This document shows positions 33,895 through 42,721 of a DNA stretch of 64,000 nt, one piece after another. Origin of the DNA: Penumbrarchaeum sp964445525 (GTDB taxonomy: Archaea > Thermoplasmatota > Penumbrarchaeia > Penumbrarchaeales > Penumbrarchaeaceae); assembly GCA_964445525.1 (NCBI GenBank), contig CAYULA010000005.1:47974-111973 (forward strand). Direction: 5' to 3'. Each line of letters starts with the position of its first letter. The first letter of the stretch is position 1. The notes under the pieces were generated by a model. It ran no database searches, was not told the DNA's origin, and saw only the letters and a program-made list of their open reading frames with translations. A program made the position numbers and the translations under genes.

Positions 33895-35142
33895 ATGGGT
33901 TTTCTCGACTGGATCAGGGGAAGGAAGAAAAGGACAGGATCCAGTCCGCAGGAGGAAAAAGAACCTGCGTTGTCAGGAAAAGGTGAGGATGTACATCTCC
34001 TTGCGGAGGAACTCGACCTGGAGAGAAAAAGAAACAAGGAGCAGGAGAACCGCATCCAGGAAATGGAGGAGAGGTTCAACGCCCTGCAGACCAGGTGGGC
34101 CTCCATGCTCGAGCATCAGCAGAACACGATGCTGAAGCTCATGGACCGAGACGAGGATACCGAATCGATTCCCGGGACCGGTGACTCAAAAGGGAAGAAG
34201 AAAAAGAAGGGACCCGGAAAAAGCGATATCAAATCCTCCAGGTCCAGGTTTTCTTCACCGGTCCTGGAGAACAAGACATTCGAGAATTTTGTGGTGGACG
34301 ATTCCAACAGGTTCCCCTACCTCGCTTCGGAAGCCGTGGCCGTGGGCAAGGGGAGAAAGTACAATCCGCTTTTCATCTACGGACCTGTGGGAGTGGGCAA
34401 GACACATCTTCTTCATTCAATCGCAAACAGGATGAAGGAATCCCAAGGCAACTTGAATATTCTCTATTCTTCAACGGAGAGGTTCACTGACGAACTGATA
34501 AGGCACCTCGAATCCGATAATATCAGAGGTTTCAGGAACCTCTATCAGGATGTGGATGTCCTACTTGTGGATGATATCCAGATGCTGTCAGGGAGGGAGG
34601 CCACCCAGAAGGAGTTCTTCCATATGTTCAACTACCTCTACAACTCCGGAAAGCAGATAGTCCTCTGCTCCGACAGGCCTCCCAGCGATATAAAAGAGCT
34701 CGAGACCAGGCTCAGATCCAGGTTCGAGGGGGGCCTTATCATAGATATTCAGGTTCCCACCTTCGAGGGAAGAAGGCAGATTCTCATGAACCTCTCCCAG
34801 AAGGAGGGATTTTCCATATCCACGGAGGTCCTGGACTATCTGTCATTCTACCTCGATTCTTCCGTGAGGGAGCTGGAGGGAGGTTTCAACAGGGTGACGG
34901 CCTTCGCCTCCCTGATGAAAGAACCCATAACCGTCACTCTCGTGAGGCGTGTACTCGAAGGCACCCTCCAGAAGAGGGAGTCCATCAGGAAGGAGGAGGA
35001 GGCCCAGAAGGAGGAACTCAGGAGATACGCCGAGGGAGAGGGACCCCCTGATGAAGGTCCCTACGGAAAGTTGGACCTGGAAGAGGAGACCGATATGATC
35101 GAGAAGGAACTGCTGCTCGAGCTCAGAAAGGAATCGGATTAA
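33895..35142 (+). CDS. DnaA-type AAA+ ATPase without DNA-binding domain
   Basis: A 415-aa protein. Residues 1-120 contain a short hydrophobic start, a coiled coil (about 33-85) and a Lys-rich linker. Residues 125-355 match DnaA domain III: KTFENFVVDDSNRF entry motif, Walker A GPVGVGKT (163-170), Walker B LLVDDIQML (about 224-231), sensor I in LCSDRPP, box VII RLRSRFEGG (arginine finger, about 272-280) and sensor II in SVRELEGG (Arg325). All ATPase residues appear intact. The helix-turn-helix domain IV that binds DnaA boxes is absent. The last 60 residues are acidic and helical. DnaA is the bacterial replication initiator and Hda/DnaC-type relatives regulate or load. The archaeal role is unknown. 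It has its own upstream region after fni. Confidence 0.85.
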   Translation: MGFLDWIRGRKKRTGSSPQEEKEPALSGKGEDVHLLAEELDLERKRNKEQENRIQEMEERFNALQTRWASMLEHQQNTMLKLMDRDEDTESIPGTGDSKGKKKKKGPGKSDIKSSRSRFSSPVLENKTFENFVVDDSNRFPYLASEAVAVGKGRKYNPLFIYGPVGVGKTHLLHSIANRMKESQGNLNILYSSTERFTDELIRHLESDNIRGFRNLYQDVDVLLVDDIQMLSGREATQKEFFHMFNYLYNSGKQIVLCSDRPPSDIKELETRLRSRFEGGLIIDIQVPTFEGRRQILMNLSQKEGFSISTEVLDYLSFYLDSSVRELEGGFNRVTAFASLMKEPITVTLVRRVLEGTLQKRESIRKEEEAQKEELRRYAEGEGPPDEGPYGKLDLEEETDMIEKELLLELRKESD

Positions 35143-35171
35143 TACCTCAATATCGCAATTTCAAACAGATA

Positions 35172-35183
35172 AGTTATATATTA
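35172..35183 (+). promoter_or_regulatory. TATA box of the RDD protein gene
   Basis: AGTTATATATTA, a strong archaeal TATA element about 35-40 bp before ATG 35215. A GAGGTGGG ribosome binding site lies between them. Confidence 0.6.
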
Positions 35184-35214
35184 ACGGATTTAGTTAAGGT
35201 AAGAGGTGGGATAA

Positions 35215-35883
35215 ATGGACCGAGATGGGGGATTCGAAAGAAATGACTTTGCGGAGTTCCCCAGGACCGAGATGTACATGCCCAAGAGAATTGGGTCGTA
35301 CCTGCTCGACCTGGCAATTGTGGCATTTTTGATCATAATCATTTTCTATCTGGCCGGATCCAATCTGGAGGATCCCTGGTTATGGCTGATAATCATTGGA
35401 ATCACCGGTGTTGCCACCATAATCGTAAAGGCTGTTCTCGAGGCCGGGATGGGAAAATCCATTGGGAAAGCCCTGTTCGGATTGAGAGTGGTCACTTTCG
35501 AGGGAGAGCCGGGATTCGGACAGACTTTTGTGAGGAATATCTTTTCGGTTGTTCCCCTTGTCGGACCCCTTGTTGACTATGTTTTCGGAAAGGGTTCCGC
35601 CGAAGACGACAGACAGAAATTGATGGATGTCCAGTCCGACACCATTGTGGTGGAGGATATGGTCGTGCCGGTGGAGGAACCCAGGGTAAGGGTTCACAGG
35701 GAGCCCGTCAAGGTCGAACCCAAACCGAAGGAAAAGGTAAGGCTGGATTTCCGATCCGTTCGGGTGGGTCACTGCCCGAGATGCGGAGCGCCCTACAGGG
35801 TCCTGCCTCCCGAAGATCCTTCATTTTCCGGACTCTGGAACCACAGGTGCACATGGTGCAATCACCTGATCCAGGAAGATTAG
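35215..35883 (+). CDS. RDD-family membrane protein with C-terminal zinc ribbon
   Basis: A 222-aa protein. The RDD domain (residues 20-140) contains the Arg in MPKRIGSYLLDL, two or three helices (about 30-50, 56-80 and 105-125) and the conserved GKSIGKALFGLRVV stretch. RDD proteins are thought to act in ion exchange or surface functions, but few are characterised. Residues 175-222 form a CPRCG...CTWCN zinc ribbon on the cytoplasmic side, joined by a Pro/Val/Lys linker. The domain combination suggests regulation by a soluble partner. No specific function is recognised. Confidence 0.75.
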   Translation: MDRDGGFERNDFAEFPRTEMYMPKRIGSYLLDLAIVAFLIIIIFYLAGSNLEDPWLWLIIIGITGVATIIVKAVLEAGMGKSIGKALFGLRVVTFEGEPGFGQTFVRNIFSVVPLVGPLVDYVFGKGSAEDDRQKLMDVQSDTIVVEDMVVPVEEPRVRVHREPVKVEPKPKEKVRLDFRSVRVGHCPRCGAPYRVLPPEDPSFSGLWNHRCTWCNHLIQED

Positions 35884-35932
35884 GCATAGCGAGGGTTACA
35901 ATTATATCCGGAACCGTTCTTTAGACCCGCTG

Positions 35933-36889
35933 ATGCCTTCTGTCTGCGACAAGTGTGGAAAAAATCCCGTAATATTCATCAGGTACTCGGGCCAGCACCT
36001 GTGCGCGGATCATTTTCTCGATCTATTGAGAAGAAGGGTCAAGAAGGAGATGAGGCTGCAGAGGGTATTCAGGAAGGGGCGTAAGATAGCCGTTGCAGTC
36101 TCCGGTGGAAAGGACAGCCTTCTCCTTCTGAAATTGACCCACGAGATCGCATCCGTCTTCAAGGAATCGGATCTGGTTGCCGTGACGATCGATGAAGGCA
36201 TAGGAGGATACAGGCCTTCCTCGGTTGAAATTACCGAGAAATTCACAAGGGAGAACGAGATCGATTGGAGATTGATATCATACGGGGAAATATTCGGTCA
36301 TACCTTAGACGAGATGGTCGGATCCTTGAAAATGGGACCCTGTTCCATTTGTGGTATATTGAGGAGGAAAGCCTTGAATACGGGGGCCTCCGAGACCGGC
36401 AGCGGCATACTACTTACGGGTCATAATCTGGATGACACGGCCCAGACCATCCTGATGAACGTCATGCAGGCCGATGTATCCCGTCTGGCAAGGCTCGGGC
36501 CCCATCTGGATCCCATCGAAGGTTTCGTTCCAAGGGCGATGCCGCTCAGAACAACACCTGAAACCGAGACCTACCTGGCAGCACTTTTGCTTGGATTGCC
36601 CCTGCATGAACTTGAATGCCCGTATGCCGAAAGTGCCAAGAGAGGTCATTACAGGGACCTTATCATGAAGGCCGAGGAGGAAACCCCGGGAACAAGGCAT
36701 TCCCTTTTGAAATTCAATGAACAGGTTGCACCTCTGATACCCAGAGGTGATCCGAAGACCAATCCCTGTGTCAACTGCGGAGAGCCCGTTATTGTGTCGG
36801 AAGGGAAATCAATATGCAGGTCCTGTGCCCTTATGGACCGATTGAAAGTGGGCAGGGGGATGATAAACCATGAAGAGAAAGAAGCTTGA
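35933..36889 (+). CDS. ttuA: tRNA 2-thiouridine synthetase, TtuA/Ncs6 type
   Basis: A 318-aa PP-loop protein. The order is an N-terminal zinc finger (CDKCG near residue 5, then CADH), PP-loop VSGGKDSLLLL (residues 54-64), the Fe-S cysteine pair GPCSICGILRR near residue 134, GHNLDDTAQTILMN near residue 160, a further conserved Cys in HELECPYAES near residue 226, and a C-terminal zinc ribbon (NPCVNCGEP, CRSC). This is the layout of TtuA and Ncs6, which thiolate U54 or U34 of tRNA using a ubiquitin-like sulfur carrier and a 4Fe-4S cluster. Which uridine is modified cannot be decided here. The next gene, a methyltransferase, overlaps its end by 20 bases. Confidence 0.88.
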   Translation: MPSVCDKCGKNPVIFIRYSGQHLCADHFLDLLRRRVKKEMRLQRVFRKGRKIAVAVSGGKDSLLLLKLTHEIASVFKESDLVAVTIDEGIGGYRPSSVEITEKFTRENEIDWRLISYGEIFGHTLDEMVGSLKMGPCSICGILRRKALNTGASETGSGILLTGHNLDDTAQTILMNVMQADVSRLARLGPHLDPIEGFVPRAMPLRTTPETETYLAALLLGLPLHELECPYAESAKRGHYRDLIMKAEEETPGTRHSLLKFNEQVAPLIPRGDPKTNPCVNCGEPVIVSEGKSICRSCALMDRLKVGRGMINHEEKEA

Positions 36890-37499
36890 GATGCTGCTTT
36901 CCAAATTGAAGGAGATCCCGGATCCGAGACCGGACCTCGAGCAGTACAGGACCCCGCCCTCGATGGTCTGCGACATCCTCTTCGAGGCTCTCGCAAGAGG
37001 TGATATCAGGGGAAAGAATGTCTGCGAGATGGGCTGCGGGGGAGCTCCCTTCGCCATAGGTTCCTGGATTCTCGGAGCGGTGGAGGTCCTGGGTATAGAC
37101 GTGGACGAGAAGGCCCTTCAGGTAGCAAAGGACAATATTGCAAGGGCCCGGGAGGAACTGGTCGAGGTTCCCCATTCTCCTTTTGAGCTAATGTCACATG
37201 ATCTGAACGAACCGATTCCGCTTTCACCCAGATTCGACACTGTACTCATGAATCCTCCCTTCGGAGCCCAGAAAAAGCATGCTGACAGACCCTTCATCGA
37301 AAGGGCCATGGAAGTCTCTTCGATATGTTATTCAATCCACAATGGGAACTCGTACCAGTTCCTTCAGAGGATTTCGGAGGCCATCGGTGCCGAGGTTGAG
37401 ATCCTATGGGAGGATACCATAGATATACCCTCGATGTTTTATTTTCATACCAAGGAGAAGAAGGAAACCGGGGTGGTGGTGGTGAGGTTCACCAGATGA
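36870..37499 (+). CDS. METTL5-like RNA N6-adenine methyltransferase
   Basis: A 209-aa class I methyltransferase of the COG2263/METTL5 group. LEQYRTPPSMVCDIL near residue 22 is the typical entry, motif I is CEMGCGGAPFAIG, and the catalytic NPPFGAQKKHADRPF is near residue 130. In eukaryotes METTL5 makes m6A in 18S rRNA. The archaeal homologue is presumed to modify rRNA. Length is normal. Translation is coupled to ttuA by overlap, forming a small RNA-modification operon. It ends exactly next to the convergent ferric-reductase-like gene. Confidence 0.85.
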   Translation: MKRKKLEMLLSKLKEIPDPRPDLEQYRTPPSMVCDILFEALARGDIRGKNVCEMGCGGAPFAIGSWILGAVEVLGIDVDEKALQVAKDNIARAREELVEVPHSPFELMSHDLNEPIPLSPRFDTVLMNPPFGAQKKHADRPFIERAMEVSSICYSIHNGNSYQFLQRISEAIGAEVEILWEDTIDIPSMFYFHTKEKKETGVVVVRFTR

Positions 37500-38885
37500 T
37501 CAATCCAGCATGTTGAAGTCCTCGTAGATGATATGCCGGTAGGGAACCCCCATTTTCCTGAATCCCTTTGACAGGCTCTCCATCATTGCCGGAGGGCCGC
37601 ACATGAATATCAATCTGTTTTTGAGTTCGGTTTTTCCGCCTATTATGTCTGAGACATCATTTGCCGTGATCCTTCCTCTGTCCACGGAGAACCAGTGAAT
37701 GTAATCGAACATCCGGTTCTTCCTTGCTTCCACGAACAGTTCGCTGTCGTGGAAGGCATCCTTCTGATTTTTGATAACCCAGATCAGATGTATCCTTCTT
37801 CCCGTCGGAAAGAAGGATTCGTGTTTGGCAAGGGAGAGGAAAGGGGTGATTCCTATTCCACCTGCCACCCATATCATGTCCCTGTCGTGTCTGAGATATC
37901 TCTCGCCGAATTTCCCGTAAGGTCCCATTATGACGGCCTTGTCTCCGTTTTCCAGCAGGGGTATCTTCTCCCCTGTGTAGTCTCCTATTCTCTTGATCGA
38001 GAGTCTCAGCATCTTCTGGCAGGGATCGTTGGAAATCGAAAAGGGGAACAGCTCCTTGTAACCCTCGAACCTGGGAAACCGTATGAACAGATATTGACCT
38101 GGCTGGAAACGGAATCCCCCGGGTTTTTTTATGTATAGTTCGGTAATATCCTTTAGATGTTCCACTCTTTCAAGCGTTACCTCGTACTTGGGACCTATCA
38201 TCTTATAGAACACAAGCATGTAAAGCCAGGAAACCACTCCCAGTACACAGAGGAAGATCACCCACAATCTCAATGCGGGATAGCTTGCCAGGTCCGAACC
38301 GGCTGCAACAGCGTGAAATCCCGAAAGTACAAGGACTATTCCCAGGAACTTGTGGCTGTTGTGCCACCAGTGATACGGGATCCTTACGGCCACCGTTAGA
38401 GTGATCAGCAGGATGAAGAGATAGACGGCGATCACCCCCGCAGACACCTCCAGTTCCCCGATGGGAACGATGTAGGAAAGTATCACCCCGGTATCGTCTA
38501 TACTGGAGATAGCGAGAAATACAGGATGCAGGAGCATGAAAAACAGCGAGGATCTACCCACCGCTTTGTGGACCCTGTACATTCTATCAAGACCGTGGAA
38601 TATGTCTTCAAGAAATTTGAGTCTGGCCGAAAGGACGAAATTCAGCGAGAGAGTGGATATTGCCATGAAAGCGTTGAACTTTGCAAGGGCTATTACCGGG
38701 TCTCTTATGGAATCTGGATTGTATCCCAGCCAGACCGCAACGGGAGATAAAATCAGTATTATGGTTATCAAGGATCCGGGGCTTATGATCTGCTGACGCT
38801 TCAATCCGTCAACCAGCTCCAGAGGCAGGTATCTTTTGAACCAACCTCTGTAAAGGGACACTCTCCGGTCCTTCCTGTCAGCCAT
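37500..38885 (-). CDS. Ferric-reductase-like transmembrane flavocytochrome
   Basis: A 461-aa protein with a six-helix heme-binding membrane domain (about residues 35-225) and a cytoplasmic FAD/NAD(P)H reductase (235-461). Bis-histidine heme ligand positions are suggested by RVHKAVGRSSLFFMLLH and HNSHKFLGIVLVLSGFH. The flavin motif is FPFSISN (about 286) with GPYGKFG, and the pyridine-nucleotide site is VAGGIGITPFLS followed by MCGPPAMM near the end. The family moves electrons from NAD(P)H across the membrane to iron or oxygen. It is a stand-alone gene here, with no iron transporter beside it. Confidence 0.85.
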   Translation of the reverse strand: MADRKDRRVSLYRGWFKRYLPLELVDGLKRQQIISPGSLITIILILSPVAVWLGYNPDSIRDPVIALAKFNAFMAISTLSLNFVLSARLKFLEDIFHGLDRMYRVHKAVGRSSLFFMLLHPVFLAISSIDDTGVILSYIVPIGELEVSAGVIAVYLFILLITLTVAVRIPYHWWHNSHKFLGIVLVLSGFHAVAAGSDLASYPALRLWVIFLCVLGVVSWLYMLVFYKMIGPKYEVTLERVEHLKDITELYIKKPGGFRFQPGQYLFIRFPRFEGYKELFPFSISNDPCQKMLRLSIKRIGDYTGEKIPLLENGDKAVIMGPYGKFGERYLRHDRDMIWVAGGIGITPFLSLAKHESFFPTGRRIHLIWVIKNQKDAFHDSELFVEARKNRMFDYIHWFSVDRGRITANDVSDIIGGKTELKNRLIFMCGPPAMMESLSKGFRKMGVPYRHIIYEDFNMLD

Positions 38886-38931
38886 CTTCCGGGTATCTGC
38901 TGATAAATCTTAAAACTTTCATATTCAACAT

Positions 38932-39405
38932 TCAGATCTTTGATAGATATCGCTTCCTTTTCCCGGTCCTCTTTCTTATGAAATCATCGTAATGCATTCT
39001 TCTTATGCCGTTTTCCTCGAGGACCCTTGGCAGGTCCCTGATCTTTCCCCCCTCCTCGTTTACGGAAAAGTCGATATGGACAAAATCTCCTCTTTTAAGA
39101 ATAAGGATGGTTGCCGGACCGTGTTGCACGAAATGGGATATCTCCTTGAAATAGATCCTTCTTTCAAGGGTGGTCCAGAAAGGGAACCTTCTGGTCAAGA
39201 TGGTGAGATGGTTCCGGCATACCACGACCTTGTCTCCCAGAAATGACCAGATGACGATGTAGATCAGGAATGCAACACCCACAACGGCGAATGCTATGAC
39301 ATCCACTATCAGATTCAGGGGATAATGGAGAAAAAGGCTGATGATCATGATCGATATCAGAAAAGCCGCCACAAGGGTCAGGGAGAGCGCCCTTATTCTC
39401 CTCAT
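38932..39405 (-). CDS. Small membrane protein with PH-like cytoplasmic domain
   Basis: A 157-aa protein with two N-terminal helices (about residues 8-28 and 34-56). A beta-rich region follows (GDKVVVCRNHLTILTRR, then ERRIYFKEISHFVQ) that resembles bacterial PH-like (YdbT/bPH) domains, and the tail is very basic. No enzymatic motif is visible. It lies between the thioesterase gene (10 bp gap, same strand, upstream) and the ferric-reductase-like gene, so it may belong to the thioesterase transcript. The family is not securely identified. Confidence 0.5.
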   Translation of the reverse strand: MRRIRALSLTLVAAFLISIMIISLFLHYPLNLIVDVIAFAVVGVAFLIYIVIWSFLGDKVVVCRNHLTILTRRFPFWTTLERRIYFKEISHFVQHGPATILILKRGDFVHIDFSVNEEGGKIRDLPRVLEENGIRRMHYDDFIRKRTGKRKRYLSKI

Positions 39406-39415
39406 GAAAATGGCA

Positions 39416-40177
39416 TTAACCCCGTATATAATTATTATTTTCCCGAAACTCCATTGTGAAAACGGGCCGGGAGGCTCCCTCCTTTTTGAGTATCAGGGTT
39501 CTGTTCTCGGACTTGTGAATCTCGATGACATCTCCTTCGAACACTTCCGCCCTGAAACTCATCAGGATATCCTTTGTGGGATAGCCTTTTTCTCCTGAGA
39601 GCGAGAGGGCATCCATTGCCCACCTGGGATATTCGGTGTTGTTTACGTGGCCGTTGAGGTCGATGGAGCTCTCGCCGATCCTTACGGTATGGATCCTTCC
39701 GGGATTTTCAGGGAGAGGTCCTCTCTTTATGGTTTCAAAGTTTTTTTTTGTTGTTTTGGGAAAATCGAATCCTAGTTTATCGGTGTGAACCGGTCTCTTG
39801 TTCTTCAGATCGAGTACCATCCAGACAGATGTTGCCTTGACGATTTCCTCGTCGTTTTCATCGGTTATGATGAATTCCCTGTAGGCCCTCATCTCGTCGA
39901 AACCCGATGGCATCGTGTAAAGAGTGCAGCTGCGGTTCCACTTCGGCATGTCCGAGAAACCCATTCTCATGTCAACGAGGACCCAGATGAATCCGTTTTT
40001 CATCATCCAGTCCATTCCAAGCCCCATCTTCATGGCATGGGCGGAAGCTATCTCCTGCATGTGCTTCATCAGATTGTGAAGTCTCATGCGCCCCCTTGGT
40101 CCGCATTCGTAAGTCTTTGGTAGGAGTTCTGTTTCCAGGGCGGGGATCATGATCGTCAAACCGGGGATGGCGGTCAT
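39416..40177 (-). CDS. Acyl-ACP thioesterase family protein (FatA-like double hotdog)
   Basis: A 253-aa protein with two hotdog domains in tandem. The first contains GRMRLHNLMKHMQEIASAHA, typical of FatA/FatB-like enzymes. The second carries the active-site DLNGHVNNTEYPRWAMD motif (near residue 175), where Asp, Asn and His act in thioester hydrolysis. These enzymes release fatty acids from acyl carrier protein in plants and bacteria, and they are uncommon in archaea, which lack a standard fatty-acid synthase. The start is uncertain: ATG 40177 or ATG 40150. A TATA-like AAAATATG at about 40183-40190 would favour the shorter one. A CoA-thioester substrate is equally possible. Confidence 0.85.
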   Translation of the reverse strand: MTAIPGLTIMIPALETELLPKTYECGPRGRMRLHNLMKHMQEIASAHAMKMGLGMDWMMKNGFIWVLVDMRMGFSDMPKWNRSCTLYTMPSGFDEMRAYREFIITDENDEEIVKATSVWMVLDLKNKRPVHTDKLGFDFPKTTKKNFETIKRGPLPENPGRIHTVRIGESSIDLNGHVNNTEYPRWAMDALSLSGEKGYPTKDILMSFRAEVFEGDVIEIHKSENRTLILKKEGASRPVFTMEFRENNNYIRG

Positions 40178-40255
40178 CCTCTAACATATTTTGGATGCTT
40201 GGAGCATGACAACGTTAAATATCTGCTATGGCTTTCAGGTCGCCAGGTGGATGTG

Positions 40256-41521
40256 ATGTCTTCCAGCGAGTTTCGGGCGAGAATGACCAAGGGAGGACTG
40301 GCGATGAAGAACCAGGACTATCATCTGGCACTGGACGAGTATTCCAGGGCTGTCAAGGAGGATCCGGAGGATCCCGACGGTTACTTCAACAGGGCAATAG
40401 CCCTCCATAACTTAATGAGAAACGACGAGGCAGTTGATGCCTACAAGAAGGCCATCAAGCTTGATAAGAAGAATATCAAAGCCTGGAACAATCTTGGATC
40501 TCTCCTTGCCCGCATGGGAGAACCGATGGATGCCATGAAATGCCTGGACAAGGCCACAGAGCTAGATAAAGAGAATGTCGAGGCCTGGTATAACAAGGGG
40601 GTCCTCCTGGCCAAATTCGGAAGGGTGAAGGATGCCATTGTCTGCTTCAAGGCGGTCCTGGACCTTGATTCCAGGGATACGGAGGCCATGTACAATCTCG
40701 GAGTTGTTAACGAGGCACAGGGCAACAAGAAGGAAGCCGAGAAATGGTTCGAGAAGGCATTGTCCGAGAGGGTGACGGTGGATGAGGACTCCTACAAGAG
40801 ATACCAGGTGGATGTCTTCTCCATGTATGATACCGACGAGGAAGGCAAGCTCGTATCCGATGTCGAGTGGCTGGACAGGGGATCCAAGTTCATGCTGGAC
40901 AAGGATATCGACAGGGCCCTCTTCTGTTACAACAAGGCGCTGGAGCTCAACCCGGAGAATCCGGATGCGTGGTTCGCATACGGCAATACGATGCATCTTC
41001 TCGGGAAGCTCGAGGAGGCTCTTGAATGCTACAAGAAATCCCTGCAGCTTAGACCTAAGAAGTCAGAGGTCTGGTACAATATGGGGAATGTATTCATGGA
41101 TATGAAGAAGCTCCACAAGGCCATTGAATGCTTTGACAAGGCGCTTTCCCTCAATCCGCATAAATGGGATGCTCTTGCCAACAAGGGAGCGGCCCTCAAG
41201 AACCTCGGGAGGATAGAGGAATCCATCAGTGTCTATGAGAAGGTCCTCAAACACGATGCCAAGAATTCCATGGCATGGTTCAATCTGGGGAATGCCTATG
41301 ATGCAGTGGGGAAGTTCAGGAAGGCAATATCATCCTTCGACAAGGCGATCGCACTTGAACCCCAGAACCCCGAGTACTACTACAACAAGGGAGTGGTCCT
41401 CTACGAGAAAGGAAGGGTGATCAGGGCCAAGGAAGCCTTCGACAGGGCCCTTGCCCTGAATCCGAACTTCGTAGAAGCCGCCATGGCAAGAGATGAGATC
41501 ATAAAGGGCCTGAGGTCCTGA
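40256..41521 (+). CDS. TPR-repeat protein
   Basis: A 421-aa protein made of about ten to eleven tetratricopeptide repeats, with recurring A-x-x-x-Y-x-KA-[IL]-x-L-[DN]-P patterns (for example AWNNLGSLLARMGEPMDAMKCLDKA). A short insert around residues 175-205 (VDVFSMYDTDEEGKLV) divides the repeats into two blocks. TPR arrays bind protein partners and no catalytic domain is present. The start was set at ATG 40256, because a TAAATAT box near 40213 predicts RNA starting near 40240 and GGTGG lies just before this ATG. No partner is apparent in the neighbourhood. Confidence 0.8.
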   Translation: MSSSEFRARMTKGGLAMKNQDYHLALDEYSRAVKEDPEDPDGYFNRAIALHNLMRNDEAVDAYKKAIKLDKKNIKAWNNLGSLLARMGEPMDAMKCLDKATELDKENVEAWYNKGVLLAKFGRVKDAIVCFKAVLDLDSRDTEAMYNLGVVNEAQGNKKEAEKWFEKALSERVTVDEDSYKRYQVDVFSMYDTDEEGKLVSDVEWLDRGSKFMLDKDIDRALFCYNKALELNPENPDAWFAYGNTMHLLGKLEEALECYKKSLQLRPKKSEVWYNMGNVFMDMKKLHKAIECFDKALSLNPHKWDALANKGAALKNLGRIEESISVYEKVLKHDAKNSMAWFNLGNAYDAVGKFRKAISSFDKAIALEPQNPEYYYNKGVVLYEKGRVIRAKEAFDRALALNPNFVEAAMARDEIIKGLRS

Positions 41522-41691
41522 TTTCTTCCAGGGAACCGGGATTACTTTATTATTTTAATAATCTGATAGAGAAATCAGATTCGATTATTAATAAATTTTT
41601 CAATGAGAAAAATCTAAATGCTTAGAAATATATTAAGGTATCAGGAGAATATGAGAGAAGAATCTTATATCTGAATAAAGGTGAAATAATA

Positions 41692-42402
41692 ATGAAAAAA
41701 ATAATATTGATAATTATTATTTTAATGATTTTATTTATTTTCATCTCCATTTTGAGTTTTTCATTGAAAACAATATATCACGAATCTAAAACTCAAAATT
41801 TTGAAGAATTGGAAATTAGTATAGATGATAATGATATCAGAGTAGGAGAATCGTTCAATATATCAGTTGATAACATACCCGATGGATCGAAGATTGTTTG
41901 GAAAATGGGAGATGAAAATAACTTATCTGGTAATAGAGTAACATATTCTTATAATCAATCAGGAATTTACTCTGTATACGTCCAAGCTAAATGGGATAAT
42001 CATTTTGGGAATGAAACCATTAATATTTGTGTAAAAAACAAAGATCTTATTAAAGAAATGTATTTTGAAGGCCATAATGATATTCGTATAGGAGTTCAAA
42101 GTGGAATGGGCATGTTTATACCAATTGAAAAAGGAATCACTTCACCTATGATAAAAATATTTATCAATATTTCTTTAGCAAGTGGTGATGTTGGAGCCAG
42201 GGTTTCAGTTTCCACTGATAGCGAATTGCATGTTCTCTTCACCGACACACAATATGTATTCAGAAATGAAATAAGATTACAATATAATTTAGAACCAAAT
42301 GAATATGATTATTTCGATCCTCCTCATGATATATCTGCAAGTGCATTTGTAAAACAGGGTCGAATAGAAGATTATACGATTCGGATAGAAGCATATTATT
42401 AA
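41692..42402 (+). CDS. Exported PKD-like orphan protein in an AT-rich patch
   Basis: A 236-aa protein with an N-terminal hydrophobic helix of about 23 residues after KK (signal or anchor), then an extracellular beta-rich region. Residues 45-115 look like a PKD/immunoglobulin-type domain (VGESFNISVD, KMGDENNLSGNRVTYSYNQSGIYSVYVQAKW). The rest is beta-rich without motif. The DNA is far richer in A+T than all neighbouring genes and uses A/T-ending codons, pointing to recent acquisition. AAAGGTGA lies seven bases before the ATG. I do not recognise the family, and it has no partner gene. Confidence 0.6.
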   Translation: MKKIILIIIILMILFIFISILSFSLKTIYHESKTQNFEELEISIDDNDIRVGESFNISVDNIPDGSKIVWKMGDENNLSGNRVTYSYNQSGIYSVYVQAKWDNHFGNETINICVKNKDLIKEMYFEGHNDIRIGVQSGMGMFIPIEKGITSPMIKIFINISLASGDVGARVSVSTDSELHVLFTDTQYVFRNEIRLQYNLEPNEYDYFDPPHDISASAFVKQGRIEDYTIRIEAYY

Positions 42403-42685
42403 CAATTTTATGAGCTTCTTATTCAACGTAGTTCCAATTACCATCTTTTTTGGTCCAATAATGGGCCTCTGATCATTCAAATTTTTTTTCAGTTTCTGAT
42501 CATTTGATTTTAAGCATCTTCAGATACGACTGAGATTGCAAACATATTTATCCCGAACTCCAAGTCCCTGGATCTTGAATTTCTGTTATTTGAAAATGCA
42601 ATCTCCATGTACACGCATATGAAACCCGCAAATTCTCTTGAAATATGCTGGGTTCATCTGCAACGAGAAATTAGAATAAAGATAA
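42403..42685. other. AT-rich intergenic stretch
   Basis: About 280 bp with no credible gene. It includes repeated TCTGATCATT words near 42466 and 42497 and continues the AT-rich composition of the orphan gene to its left. Nothing else is identified. Confidence 0.5.
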
Positions 42686-42707
42686 GGGTCCTCAAAACCG
42701 AGGACCC
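42686..42707 (-). terminator. Terminator of the coiled-coil zinc-ribbon gene
   Basis: Perfect 8-bp stem GGGTCCTC / GAGGACCC with a six-base loop, followed on the - strand by TTATCTTTATTCT, 15 bp after the stop codon at 42722. Confidence 0.65.
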
Positions 42708-42721
42708 GGATTTCATCAAGT

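Noticed and set aside
37500..38885. Considered as an NADPH oxidase (NOX) gene
   Set aside because: The domain order fits both, but the sequence cannot distinguish oxygen from metal as acceptor. The broader ferric-reductase-like name is safer.
42289..42480. Short open frame on the - strand at the end of the AT-rich gene
   Set aside because: No motif. AT-rich DNA gives random frames of this size.
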